A stretch of 41,472 bases of DNA. It comes from an uncultured Bacteroidales bacterium (GTDB lineage Bacteria; Bacteroidota; Bacteroidia; Bacteroidales; Porphyromonadaceae). The DNA is taken from assembly GCA_902489445.1 (NCBI GenBank), contig CABTZX010000014.1, forward strand, positions 1 through 41,472. The letters are read 5' to 3'. Below are positions 15,759-24,372 of this stretch, in pieces (position 1 is the first letter of the stretch; every line of letters starts with the position of its first letter). The position numbers and the translations under genes were made by a program. The notes beneath the pieces are model-generated. The model did not search any database. It was not told the origin of the DNA and saw only the letters and a list, made by a program, of their open reading frames with translations.

Positions 15759-16472
15759 ATGAATATAATCAGTTACCCGTCAGCGGAGGAAACCGCTCGG
15801 CAGTTGGCAGCGTTCATTGCCGATAAAGTTTCCAAAAGCGACACCTATAATATAGCACTCACTGGCGGCAGTTCCGCCCCTATTCTCTACGACGCATTGG
15901 CGGCATCCGAAATCGACTGGCTCAAAGTGCATCTTTTCTTTGCTTGCGAGGTGCTGACCGGAGCACAACGCGGCGCACACTACGAACAGGCGCATCGCCA
16001 TCTTATCTCGAAAGTGCCGCTCAGGGACGAACAGGTGCACGCATTTCCGCTTGACGCGGCAAATTCGGAGGAAGCTGCGCGCCATTATGCCGAGGAGACG
16101 GCTTCGGTAGTTCCTCACTTGGACGGGCTACCACGCTTCGATCTCGTACTGCTCGCCCTTGGCGAGGACGGACATATCGCCGGATTGTTCCCGGGTCAAG
16201 AGGAGCTCTACCACGAAGAGGGCGTCTTTCTCAGCAATACAACGCCGGAAGAACAAGCTGTGTGTACGCTATCCCTCAAAGCGTTAGGTGAAGCTAAAAG
16301 CATCGTACTATATGCTTTCGGCAGCGATGTGCGCTTTGTGATCGGCAATATGGTCAATTTGATGCCACGAGCAAAGGCGTATCCGGCGAATATGCTCACC
16401 GCACTCCACCCGTGGAGCATTCTCTACGCGGATGCCGATGCCATGCGCGAAAAAAGTTATGCAATCTATTAG
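15759..16472 (+). CDS. pgl: 6-phosphogluconolactonase family protein with degenerate active site
   Basis: 237 residues, family length. The sugar-phosphate binding motifs NIALTGGSSA (31-40) and LGEDGHIAGLFPG (134-146) place it in the SugarP isomerase/6-phosphogluconolactonase family, whose enzyme step is part of the oxidative pentose phosphate pathway. The family DER motif is replaced: LFFACEVLTG at 59-68 has Cys63 and Val65 where Asp and Arg are usual. The following SN pair reads AH, and the C-terminal G-x-x-K lysine is missing (FGSDVRF). No glucose-6-phosphate or phosphogluconate dehydrogenase gene lies nearby. The enzyme activity is therefore doubtful. Confidence 0.8.
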   Translation: MNIISYPSAEETARQLAAFIADKVSKSDTYNIALTGGSSAPILYDALAASEIDWLKVHLFFACEVLTGAQRGAHYEQAHRHLISKVPLRDEQVHAFPLDAANSEEAARHYAEETASVVPHLDGLPRFDLVLLALGEDGHIAGLFPGQEELYHEEGVFLSNTTPEEQAVCTLSLKALGEAKSIVLYAFGSDVRFVIGNMVNLMPRAKAYPANMLTALHPWSILYADADAMREKSYAIY

Positions 16473-16506
16473 CAGTAAACCAACTACCCTATAAAGAAGA
16501 ACGATT

Positions 16507-17232
16507 ATGGCATTCAAAATCAATTGGGAACAGGTTCTCACAAAAGTACTTGACAATGATGTGGCACGCGTGGACCGGAACCAATTCCTGTCCGCTACGC
16601 TAAAGCCTTTCTGTACATCGGACGATCTAAGCAAAATAGCCTTTGTGCGCCCCGAAAGCTTTATCGAACCACAACTGCTCGATCACCTCAGTAAGGAAGA
16701 GGTTAGTAAGCATTTAACGCGGGCATCCTTGATTTCCGGAGGTGCCGGACTGATGGGCGCTACCACTATGTGGCTCAGCGTACCCGCTGATACGGTTCAG
16801 TTCGTAGCCAACTTGGTTATTATGGCTCAAAAGCTGGCATATCTCTATGGTTGGGACGACTTTTTCTTCCACAATAAACCTACCGAAGAGACCTACGCGC
16901 GCCTTGCGCTGATATTGGGCTACGGAGCAGGCGTTAGAGAGGTAAAAGATGTTCTTTTGGGAATAGCCAGAGATTCGATGCCTAACTTGAACGAAACCAT
17001 GACTCACGAACAGTTCAATCGGAATCATCCGCTTGTTCGTAAGGCGGTTTCAGCTCTCACCGGTCAACTAACACGTACATTGGTCAGTGGCGTGGCAGCC
17101 AAAGTCATTCCGCTCGTTGGCGCAGCCACCTCGGGAGTATGGAGCTATCTGTCGTTCCGCCCAATGGCAGAACGAATTCGACTACTGCTGAGTGAAGTAA
17201 TGTATACACGTTTGGGTAGCGAACTTCGTTAA
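16507..17232 (+). CDS. EcsC-like family protein
   Basis: 241 residues, no signal peptide. The central segment GGAGLMGATTMWLSVPADTVQFVANLVIMAQKLAYLYGWDD (about 76-118) has the Gly/Ala-rich amphipathic helix and Asp-Tyr-Gly pattern of EcsC-like proteins. A second Gly/Ala-rich helix, GVAAKVIPLVGAATSGVWSYLSF, lies near 195-218. The family is of unknown biochemical function and often membrane associated. It follows pgl after 34 bases in the same direction. The family call rests on pattern recognition only. Confidence 0.55.
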   Translation: MAFKINWEQVLTKVLDNDVARVDRNQFLSATLKPFCTSDDLSKIAFVRPESFIEPQLLDHLSKEEVSKHLTRASLISGGAGLMGATTMWLSVPADTVQFVANLVIMAQKLAYLYGWDDFFFHNKPTEETYARLALILGYGAGVREVKDVLLGIARDSMPNLNETMTHEQFNRNHPLVRKAVSALTGQLTRTLVSGVAAKVIPLVGAATSGVWSYLSFRPMAERIRLLLSEVMYTRLGSELR

Positions 17233-17268
17233 AGCGAACGCTACCCTACCACGTCTTTTATATTTATC

Positions 17269-17276
17269 TACCTTTG
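17269..17276 (+). promoter_or_regulatory. Promoter (-7 box) before the DUF4494 gene
   Basis: TACCTTTG, 28 bases before the ATG at 17305; the -33 region is not conserved. It would give a short leader and a separate start for DUF4494, yggS and the downstream genes. Confidence 0.5.
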
Positions 17277-17304
17277 CAACGAATTAGGAGATAACGACTG
17301 AGCA

Positions 17305-17751
17305 ATGAATAGTTGGTACGAATGTAAAGTAAGATACCAAAAGATAACGGACGAAGGTGCCGTAAAAAGCAATCAGGAATGCTATTTGATTGACGCTTAC
17401 ACGGTTACGGAAGCGGAATCAAGGCTGATTGAGGAGATAACGCCATTTACGTCCAACGGGGAATTTTCCGTTTCTTCCATAAAGAAAGAGAAGTTGGCGG
17501 ATCTTTTCCTGAGTGATGACGAAGATGCCACCTACTTCTACAAATGTAAAGTAAACTTCATCTCCTTAGACGAAAAGAAGGGAGTGGAAAAGCGCGTTCC
17601 TGCCACAATGATTGTAAAGGCAGCTTCGGTAATAGAAGCTGCCAAACGTATCGAAAAGGAATTGGCATCGGGCATCGGCGATTGGCAAATTGCTTCCGTT
17701 ACGGAAACCAATATAATGGACGTGCTTTGGGCTGAAGGCGCCGGACACTAA
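17305..17751 (+). CDS. DUF4494 family protein
   Basis: 148 residues, cytoplasmic, acidic. It fits the Bacteroidota family DUF4494, which has no known function. The protein is an internal duplication: WYECKVRYQKITDEGAVKS...YLIDAYTVTEAESRLIEEI (residues 4-45) and YKCKVNFISLDEKKGVEKR...MIVKAASVIEAAKRIEKEL (residues 76-120) align in order. Each half has the K-V strand, an acidic turn and an EA-x-x-R/K-I helix. It lies six bases before yggS and is probably translationally linked to it. Confidence 0.75.
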   Translation: MNSWYECKVRYQKITDEGAVKSNQECYLIDAYTVTEAESRLIEEITPFTSNGEFSVSSIKKEKLADLFLSDDEDATYFYKCKVNFISLDEKKGVEKRVPATMIVKAASVIEAAKRIEKELASGIGDWQIASVTETNIMDVLWAEGAGH

Positions 17752-17757
17752 ACAACA

Positions 17758-18435
17758 ATGGGCACAATAGCAGATAACGTACTAGCGATTAGAGCCAAAT
17801 TGCCCGAAGGAGTACACTTGGTAGTGGTAACCAAGTTCCATCCAGAGACGCAATTGCAGGAAGTTTACGAAGCCGGTGTACGCGATTTTGGCGAAAATCT
17901 CGTGCAGGAGATGATCCCCAAAGCGGAACATCTGCCCAAGGATATTCGCTGGCACTTCATCGGTGGGCTACAACGCAACAAAGTAAAGCAGATTGTGCCG
18001 TTTGTTTCTATGATTCATAGCGTGGACAGCATTCGCCTATTCGACGAAGTGCTAAAACGCTGCGGACAGGTTGACCGCGTGGTAGATATTCTTTTGGAAG
18101 TACGTATCGCACGAGAAGAAACCAAAGGCGGCATTGCACCGGAGGAATTGGACGCGCTCACCCTATATTGCAAGCAAGCTATTGAACAAAAGCCTTTTGT
18201 ACGTATCAGGGGACTGATGGGAATGGCATCGTTAACGGACGATCAGCAGGAAGTAAGGCGCGAATTTGCACTACTCAAACGGCTGTTCGTACAACAAAAG
18301 GAACATCATTTTGCTAACGATGCACACTTTGATACCCTATCGATGGGAATGAGTAACGATTGGTCAATTGCCGTAGAAGAAGGAAGTACATTGATCCGCG
18401 TGGGAACCGCAATTATGGGTCCACGCAACTATTGA
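17758..18435 (+). CDS. yggS: YggS family pyridoxal phosphate homeostasis protein
   Basis: 225 residues of the alanine-racemase N-terminal TIM-barrel fold. The PLP-binding lysine is Lys26 in VVVTKFHP. Other family blocks are FGENLVQEM, WHFIGGLQRNK, HSVDS, RGLMGMA, LSMGMSNDW and RVGTAIMG. The protein binds free PLP and affects vitamin B6 and amino-acid balance; it is not a racemase. The ATG at 17758 fits the family. It sits between DUF4494 (six-base gap) and a DHOD-like gene (47-base gap). Confidence 0.93.
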   Translation: MGTIADNVLAIRAKLPEGVHLVVVTKFHPETQLQEVYEAGVRDFGENLVQEMIPKAEHLPKDIRWHFIGGLQRNKVKQIVPFVSMIHSVDSIRLFDEVLKRCGQVDRVVDILLEVRIAREETKGGIAPEELDALTLYCKQAIEQKPFVRIRGLMGMASLTDDQQEVRREFALLKRLFVQQKEHHFANDAHFDTLSMGMSNDWSIAVEEGSTLIRVGTAIMGPRNY

Positions 18436-18482
18436 GCCATTTTGGCTGTTATCCGTAAAGAACAAGGAAATTAGTATACAAA

Positions 18483-19460
18483 ATGAAGGAGCTAACATCA
18501 AACTACGCCGGTCTTGTACTGCGCAATCCTATAGTGGCTGCCAGCAGTGGATTGACCGCATCAGCTGCTAAAGTAAAAGAGTTGGCAAATGCCGGCTGCG
18601 CTGCGGTGGTAATAAAGTCGCTTTTTGAAGAGCAAATCGACAATATGTCGTGCAACGTAGCCAATCAGGGAGAATACTATCCCGAAGCCTATGACTACGT
18701 AAACCACTATATCAAAGGGCATGAGGTGCAAAAACATCTGGATCTGATTAAGCAGGCAAAGGATGAAAATGAAATTCCTATTATAGCCAGCATCAATTGC
18801 TACCATCGTGGCGATTGGGCAGATTTTGCCACCCAACTGGAAAAGAGCGGTGCTGATGCGCTTGAAGTAAACATTATGCGCTTAGAATCTTCGCTCACTG
18901 CCGATCCGGGCAAAGTGGTTGAAGAATACGTAGATATAGTTCGAAGTGTAGTTAAAGCGGTATCCGTTCCGGTAGAAGTGAAGATTTCAAAGTATTTCTC
19001 CTGTCCGCTATCGCTGATTGCCCGTTTGCGTCAGGCCGGCGCCAAGGGAGTTACCCTCTTCAATCGCTCATATCGTATGGACGTGGATGTGGAAAAAGAA
19101 GCCATAACCACCGGTAACATCTTTACGGAACCTCAGGATATTGCCGATACACTGCGCTATGTAGGTATCGCTGCAGCCGAATTGAAGGATTTTCCCGTAT
19201 CGGCATCTACAGGTGTTCACGGATACATCTGCGCGCTGAAAGCTCTGCTGGTTGGGGCTCAAACCGTACAAATGTGCTCTTCCCTCTATAAGAATGGCGT
19301 GGACCAAGTACAGCGCACGCTTGCCGGAATTGAAGAGTGGATGGAACGTAAGCAATATCGCTCCATAGACGAATTCCGGGGCAAACTGAAAGCTGCGGAA
19401 GAGGATCAGGCTCTTTACGGCAGAATGCAGTTTATGCGCTATTTCTCCGAAGCCGAATAG
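18483..19460 (+). CDS. Dihydroorotate dehydrogenase-like flavoprotein
   Basis: 325 residues of the DHOD TIM-barrel. FMN-binding segments include NPIVAASSGLTASAAKVKELANAGCAAVVIKS near the N-terminus, PVEVKISKYF in the middle, and STGVHGYICALKALLVGAQTVQMCSSLYKNG near the C-terminus. The usual class 1A loop with the catalytic cysteine is not clearly present. The protein therefore belongs to the DHOD-like side family of Bacteroidota rather than being the proven pyrimidine enzyme. No other pyr genes are adjacent. The next gene follows after 14 bases. Confidence 0.8.
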   Translation: MKELTSNYAGLVLRNPIVAASSGLTASAAKVKELANAGCAAVVIKSLFEEQIDNMSCNVANQGEYYPEAYDYVNHYIKGHEVQKHLDLIKQAKDENEIPIIASINCYHRGDWADFATQLEKSGADALEVNIMRLESSLTADPGKVVEEYVDIVRSVVKAVSVPVEVKISKYFSCPLSLIARLRQAGAKGVTLFNRSYRMDVDVEKEAITTGNIFTEPQDIADTLRYVGIAAAELKDFPVSASTGVHGYICALKALLVGAQTVQMCSSLYKNGVDQVQRTLAGIEEWMERKQYRSIDEFRGKLKAAEEDQALYGRMQFMRYFSEAE

Positions 19461-19474
19461 CAACAACAAACACA

Positions 19475-20440
19475 ATGAAGCGCAAGACATTACGAGGTAG
19501 CCTAATAGTAACGCTTCTGGTGCAGGTTGGCGCCTTGTGCTGTCTTGCATCGGCTTCTTGTGGCAAACTGACAGCTAACGCGCAAGAGAAAGAGGCGGTG
19601 GATACACTTTTCCGTGCCTATACACCGCCGACGCCTCCGGCTACGCTGCAAGAAGCTGATAATCGCGCGCTTTGGTATGTAACCCACTTTTGGGACAACT
19701 TCGACTTTTACTCCCCCCAAAACTGGCTTGCCAATAGACAATTGCTTGAGCGTACTATTCAGGATTTGGTCTATACAGCCGTTGAACTTCCACCCGATAG
19801 TGTAGCGGCTTCCCTCGTTAAACCGATTGAAGCAAGCGATGGCGAACTACTATACCTATTTGCGGATAGCTACGCCCGACTGCTTTATAACGAAGGTAGT
19901 GCTCCTAAACAATACGAGGCGTACTATCTCCCTATATTGAAGGTAATTAGCACCTCTTCCAAAGTAGATATAGCTCGTTCGGAGCGAGCTAAGTTTCTGT
20001 ACAAAGCTTTAGCCAAAAATCGCCCGGGGAGTCCAGCACAAGGATTTCTGTTCACTGACACCGAAGGCAGGCTTCATAGCCTTAAAAGTTTGGAAGGAAA
20101 AGACGTACTAATGATCTTTTTCGATCCGGGTTGCGATCGTTGTCGGCAAGCTACGCAACAAATTGAGCAAAGTATCACCATTAGGCGTTTGGTAACTAAC
20201 GGAAGTTTGACGCTTTTGTACCTATATCCTTACGAAGATGAAGAGGGATTCCGCTCAGGCGAAGCGGAAATTGCCTCCTTCACTACCTATTACGGGTACA
20301 ACAAGGATGGTGCAATTGGCAACAATGGACTTTACACTATCACTAAAACGCCATCGATCTACCTTTTAGATAGTAAAGGCATCGTGATGCAAAAAGAAAC
20401 TTCTATAAAGGAAATCGAGGAATACTTTAACTCCAAATAA
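19475..20440 (+). CDS. DUF5106/thioredoxin-like lipoprotein
   Basis: 321 residues. The N-terminal hydrophobic segment ends CLASASC, so Cys29 is a possible lipidation site. Residues about 40-180 are a helical domain of the DUF5106 type often found before thioredoxin folds in Bacteroidota. Residues about 185-320 are thioredoxin-like: FLFTDTEGRLHSLKSLEGKDVLMIFFDPGCDRC with a CxxC pair at Cys220 and Cys223, and the cis-Pro segment TKTPSIYLLD. It probably acts in the periplasm in thiol redox or folding. It is cotranscribed with the DHOD-like gene. Confidence 0.75.
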   Translation: MKRKTLRGSLIVTLLVQVGALCCLASASCGKLTANAQEKEAVDTLFRAYTPPTPPATLQEADNRALWYVTHFWDNFDFYSPQNWLANRQLLERTIQDLVYTAVELPPDSVAASLVKPIEASDGELLYLFADSYARLLYNEGSAPKQYEAYYLPILKVISTSSKVDIARSERAKFLYKALAKNRPGSPAQGFLFTDTEGRLHSLKSLEGKDVLMIFFDPGCDRCRQATQQIEQSITIRRLVTNGSLTLLYLYPYEDEEGFRSGEAEIASFTTYYGYNKDGAIGNNGLYTITKTPSIYLLDSKGIVMQKETSIKEIEEYFNSK

Positions 20441-20582
20441 CTGCCTATAATATTGTATAATAGAGAGATAGACAACATTCTCCGCAGTTTTGAAGCCAAT
20501 TAGCAAGGGAAATCAAAGAGGAAATTTAGGAGTTAGTGAACAAAATGTTTGGTTAAGTGGTTCCTATATCAGAGCTTTTACC

Positions 20583-20590
20583 TACCTTTG
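20583..20590 (+). promoter_or_regulatory. Promoter (-7 box) of the OmpA-like gene pair
   Basis: TACCTTTG, with a predicted leader of about 110 bases before the porin gene. The leader's last 80 bases are almost all purine, a feature of strongly translated Bacteroidota mRNAs that lack Shine-Dalgarno sites. Confidence 0.55.
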
Positions 20591-20715
20591 CGGAGTAGAA
20601 GCCGTATAGAGATACAAATTAGTAGCTTCTGCATGGAAGATTAGTAAGAAGACAGAGAAGAAAAAGAAAGAGAAACAAAAATAGAAGTAACGCTAACAGT
20701 ATGATTATTAAACGT

Positions 20716-21933
20716 ATGAAGGTAAAGTACTTACTGCTCTCTCTAATGGGAGCATTGGCACTCTCAGCAAGTGCCCAGCAACCGGAGGCAACAGAATCCC
20801 AACTGCCTGCCAATCGGACCGCTTTTGAACAGAGCAATGGTCACTGGTTCATTAGTGTTCAGGGAGGCGTAGGCGCTCAATTCTTCGGTGCCAACCCCGG
20901 TGGAAAGAATGGTGTAGAGTTCGGCGAATACATGAAACACTGCATCGTTGATATGAAGGGCGGTAATATTGTTCCCGCTTTGTCAGTCGGTAAATGGCAC
21001 AATCCTTACTTTGCAACTCGCTTGCAATTACAAGGTGCCTATATGCCTACCGTATTCAGCACCGCTAACGGTTACGATTATCTCAAAACCGCTTTCCTAG
21101 GTGGTCACTTTGATTTTATGTTCGATGTAGTAAACTACTTCGCAACGTACAATCCCGAACGTGTATTCCACTTTATTCCGTTTGTAGGTCTTGGATACCA
21201 ATTCAAGTTCTACGAAGCTTTCGAAGAACCGTATCGTCACTCTGCGACTGCTAATGCCGGTCTTATTTTCTCTTTCCGTCTTGGAAAGCGAGTTGACCTC
21301 TTCCTTGAAGCACAGGCCGTATACAGCAACCTCAACTTCACACAACGCGACGTTGATTTCAAGGGTGAAGCTAAGGAAGACTATCTAAAGGGAACCGGCG
21401 CATACAATGGTCTTGCAGCTATTGCTTCTATCGGTTTGAACTTCAACCTCGGAGAAACAGACTGGAAGGTAGTAACTCCGATGGATTACGAATTGATTAA
21501 CGACCTCAATCGCCAGATCAATTCACTTAAGGCTGAAAACGCTGAACTGAGCAAACGCCCCGTAAGCTGCCCCGAATGTCCGGAAGTAGCTCCTGCTGAA
21601 GAAGTAGTAACTAGTGCTACTATTAGCGATAAGGCTATTCTCTTCAAGTTTGACAGCGATGTAATTGCTCCTAATCAAGAACTTCAGTTGAGCGAAATCG
21701 CACGTTTGGTTAAGGAAAACAATATCGCCGTACTCGTAATCGGTTATGCCGATACTACCGGTAATACCGAATACAATATGGGTCTTTCCGAACGTCGTGC
21801 AAAGGCTGTTGCCGATGCTCTCGTTAATACCTATGGTGTAGATTCCAACTTGGTAACCACCGAATGGCAGGGTGAAACAGAACAATTCACTCCGAAGGCT
21901 TGGAACCGCGTTGTTATTGTACGCTCAAAGTAA
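20716..21933 (+). CDS. OmpA family outer membrane protein (Omp40/Omp41-like), first of pair
   Basis: 405 residues from the ATG at 20716. That start gives MKVKYLLLSLMGALALSASAQ, matching the second gene; an ATG five codons earlier (20701) is also possible. A signal peptide (about 1-21) precedes an N-terminal beta-barrel with FDFMFDVVNYFATYNPERVFHFIPFVGLGYQF. A periplasmic linker carries Cys285 and Cys288 (RPVSCPECPE), and the C-terminal OmpA peptidoglycan-binding domain covers about 303-402 (GYADTTGNTEYNMGLSERRA). In P. gingivalis the homologous pair forms mixed oligomers that anchor the outer membrane to peptidoglycan. A partner gene follows after 42 bases. Confidence 0.93.
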   Translation: MKVKYLLLSLMGALALSASAQQPEATESQLPANRTAFEQSNGHWFISVQGGVGAQFFGANPGGKNGVEFGEYMKHCIVDMKGGNIVPALSVGKWHNPYFATRLQLQGAYMPTVFSTANGYDYLKTAFLGGHFDFMFDVVNYFATYNPERVFHFIPFVGLGYQFKFYEAFEEPYRHSATANAGLIFSFRLGKRVDLFLEAQAVYSNLNFTQRDVDFKGEAKEDYLKGTGAYNGLAAIASIGLNFNLGETDWKVVTPMDYELINDLNRQINSLKAENAELSKRPVSCPECPEVAPAEEVVTSATISDKAILFKFDSDVIAPNQELQLSEIARLVKENNIAVLVIGYADTTGNTEYNMGLSERRAKAVADALVNTYGVDSNLVTTEWQGETEQFTPKAWNRVVIVRSK

Positions 21934-21975
21934 GCAAGGCAGAATCAATTAACACGTAAAAAAGAACTATCAGAT

Positions 21976-23217
21976 ATGAAAGCAAAAGTATTAATGCTCA
22001 CCCTTATGGGTGCATGCGCTCTGACTTTCAGCGCACAAGCGCAGGAGGAAGCTCCTGCTTCACAGCAGCTTCCCGGTCGCAAGACTGTATTTAACCAGGA
22101 TAAACCCGGTGATCATTGGTTCATCGACATTCAGGCCGGTGCCGTTATGATGCCGCTGGGAGAAGCTAACAATCAGGCTAACTTTATGGACCGTATCGGT
22201 TGGGGTATGCTTAATGTAGCTCTCGGTAAGTGGTATTCACCTTACTTCGCATGCCGCGGTCACCTCTATGGTTGGGGCGTTCCCGGATTTGAATTCACCG
22301 GTGCAGATAAAACTAAGAACGTAGGCTATACGAACTACTTTGCAGCCGGACAGCTGGAATTTATGTTCGATATGGTAAACTACTTCGGTGCTTACAATCC
22401 TAAAACTGTATTCCACTTCATTCCTTTCGTTGGGGTTGGTGTTGGTTATAAGTTTGAAACACGCGAAGGCGGTCTCTTTGCTAAGGATGCCAAAACGTTG
22501 GATACTTTCACCAAGATGGATGATTACGATTTCTCCGCAGCTGTTAACGCTGGTGTTATCTTCAAGTTCCGTCTCGGTCGCCGCGTAGACCTTAACCTCG
22601 AAGCACAGTGCATGGCTATGAAGGCAAACTTCGCAGGAAGCACTCCTTCTGTCCAGAACGCAGGTGTTCCTGTAAAGGGCAAAACCAGCGCAGACCTTTT
22701 GGCTCTCTTAACCGCCGGTTTGTCTTTCAACCTTGGAACTCCCGAATTTACGGAAGTTGTTCCTATGGATTGGGCTTTGGTTAATGACCTCAATGGCCAA
22801 ATCAGCAACCTCCGCGCTGAAAATGCTGAACTGAGCAAGCGTCCGGTAAGCTGTCCTCCGTGCCCCGAAGCTAAACCCGCTGAAAAGGTTACTAAGAACA
22901 TCCTTAACAACGTAGTTTACTTCCGCATCGGTAGCGATAAGATTGATCAGAACCAGAAGATCAACATCTACAACACTGCTGAATACGCTAAGAACAATAA
23001 CGAAAAGATCTATGTAACGGGTTATGCTGACGAACAGACCGGAAGCGCAGACTTCAACATGGGTCTATCCGAACGTCGTGCAAATGCCGTTAAGGATATC
23101 CTCGTTAACGAATATGGTGTAGACGAAAGCCGCATCGTTGTAGACGCAAAGGGTAGCAGCGTTCAACCGTTCGAACGTAACGAATGGAACCGCGTAGTAA
23201 TCATGACCGCTGAATAA
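21976..23217 (+). CDS. OmpA family outer membrane protein (Omp40/Omp41-like), second of pair
   Basis: 413 residues, a tandem paralogue of the preceding gene with a signal peptide ending FSAQAQ. The barrel has FMFDMVNYFGAYNPKTVFHFIPFVGVGVGY, the linker cysteines are Cys293 and Cys296 (RPVSCPPCPE), and the OmpA domain ends in WNRVVIMTAE. Its C-terminal half (NVVYFRIGS, INIYNTAEYAKNNN) looks closer to P. gingivalis Omp41 than the first copy does, from memory of that sequence. The conserved CxxC pairs suggest a disulphide within or between the two proteins. A strong terminator follows. Confidence 0.93.
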   Translation: MKAKVLMLTLMGACALTFSAQAQEEAPASQQLPGRKTVFNQDKPGDHWFIDIQAGAVMMPLGEANNQANFMDRIGWGMLNVALGKWYSPYFACRGHLYGWGVPGFEFTGADKTKNVGYTNYFAAGQLEFMFDMVNYFGAYNPKTVFHFIPFVGVGVGYKFETREGGLFAKDAKTLDTFTKMDDYDFSAAVNAGVIFKFRLGRRVDLNLEAQCMAMKANFAGSTPSVQNAGVPVKGKTSADLLALLTAGLSFNLGTPEFTEVVPMDWALVNDLNGQISNLRAENAELSKRPVSCPPCPEAKPAEKVTKNILNNVVYFRIGSDKIDQNQKINIYNTAEYAKNNNEKIYVTGYADEQTGSADFNMGLSERRANAVKDILVNEYGVDESRIVVDAKGSSVQPFERNEWNRVVIMTAE

Positions 23218-23281
23218 GCGAACCGGTTACAGCTATAAAGCACAGGTTGCATAGCTTTTGTAAGCTATACACCTAACAGAG

Positions 23282-23316
23282 AAAGGAGCTTCCTCAATAG
23301 AGGGAGCTCCTTTTTT
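23282..23316 (+). terminator. Terminator of the OmpA-like pair
   Basis: AAAGGAGCT and CTC pair with GAG and AGCTCCTTT around an AATA loop, followed by six T. Confidence 0.9.
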
Positions 23317-23385
23317 ATTCCTTACCACATGGACTCTCCATTCGGCTCGTTACAAAATTCCACACTCCCCTATCTGGCATCACAA

Positions 23386-23495
23386 GCAGGTATATTTCTC
23401 TGCACTAATAGGTATATACGTTTCAATTAAAAGGTATATAGATTTCATACAATATGTATATAAGTTTCGTCCGAAGAGTATATGCCTATGGAACC
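23386..23495. repeat. 22-base-spaced repeat array C (five units)
   Basis: Units with GGTATATT, GGTATATA, GGTATATA, TGTATATA and AGTATATG start at 23389, 23411, 23433, 23455 and 23477, exactly 22 bases apart. Several are followed by the arm GTTTC or ATTTC. The gap 23218-23632 otherwise contains the upstream terminator and the promoter of the next gene. Confidence 0.88.
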
Positions 23496-23600
23496 GAACA
23501 ATTTATTCATCAGCGTGCCGTAAAAGATATATTCATCGTTATATTGCTAAGTACCCTGTTTTAGGTAACAAAATTGCTTGCTTTTATTCTACAGGATAGC

Positions 23601-23608
23601 GACCTTTG
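23601..23608 (+). promoter_or_regulatory. Variant -7 box before the small beta-barrel gene
   Basis: GACCTTTG, one mismatch from the -7 consensus, 24 bases before the ATG at 23633. Candidate TTG trinucleotides lie upstream in GCTTGC. Confidence 0.35.
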
Positions 23609-23632
23609 CAGCGTAACAACAAAAATACAGAT

Positions 23633-24232
23633 ATGAAAAAGGCATTACTCCTCTCTGTGTTACTCTTTATGGGTACCACTTTTTTCTATACTTCGGCTGA
23701 AGCACAAACGGGAACGCAACTCCCTGAGCAGGATCATCACGCCTCCTGGTTTGTAGGCGGAATGGCAAATTACTGGTACAATACGGATACGCGCACGAAT
23801 CAGCTACACCTGCACCCCGAGTTTGGCTACTTCTTTAACGATACTTGGGCTGTAGGGCTCCTTGCAGGCTATGGGTTTGAGCAAACTGCCGGAGAGACGA
23901 CATCTACAATCAGCACGGAACATGAGCTTACCCTTTCCCCGTTTGTTCGTTATTATTACTGTCACCGAGGGCCTTTTAATCTCTACGTTGATGGCAATAT
24001 AGGATATAATTTCACCAAAACGGATGGTGGCGCCGCACAGCATGGCATTGAAGTAGGCTTACGGCCGGGTGCCTGCCTCGATTTAACTGAGGGCTTGTGT
24101 CTCTGCCTGCATATGGGATTCGTTGGTTTTCGCCACGCCTTCCATGGTGAAGAACCCTCTCTACCCGACAGCGGCTGGGGAATCTCCTTCACGCCCGAAC
24201 ACCTCCTTGTTGGCATTGAATTAGAATTCTAA
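23633..24232 (+). CDS. Small outer membrane beta-barrel protein
   Basis: 199 residues from the ATG at 23633, which gives a clean signal peptide MKKALLLSVLLFMGTTFFYTSAEAQ. The earlier TTG lies in the promoter region. The mature part alternates aromatic and polar residues in eight or so strands (WFVGGMANYWYN, HPEFGYFFNDTWAVGLLAGYGFE, LSPFVRYYYC, LYVDGNIGYNF). It ends in the typical C-terminal strand LLVGIELEF. This is an eight-stranded-barrel protein of the OmpW/opacity-like type, with no known ligand. It is a single-gene unit with its own terminator. Confidence 0.75.
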   Translation: MKKALLLSVLLFMGTTFFYTSAEAQTGTQLPEQDHHASWFVGGMANYWYNTDTRTNQLHLHPEFGYFFNDTWAVGLLAGYGFEQTAGETTSTISTEHELTLSPFVRYYYCHRGPFNLYVDGNIGYNFTKTDGGAAQHGIEVGLRPGACLDLTEGLCLCLHMGFVGFRHAFHGEEPSLPDSGWGISFTPEHLLVGIELEF

Positions 24233-24258
24233 CTCACAAGCTATACAAACTCTAATGC

Positions 24259-24290
24259 AAAAGGAATTGATTCACGATCGATTCCTTTTC
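24259..24290 (+). terminator. Terminator between the beta-barrel gene and tRNA-Lys
   Basis: AAAAGGAATTGA (24259-24270) pairs with TCGATTCCTTTT (24278-24289). A-rich and T-rich flanks on both sides mean it could serve both strands. Confidence 0.75.
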
Positions 24291-24372
24291 TACTAAAAAA
24301 AGAAATAGCTTCCATCCATAATTAATTTTGATAGAAGCTCTCTTATCGAACTAAGCCACAAAAAATCAAGAG

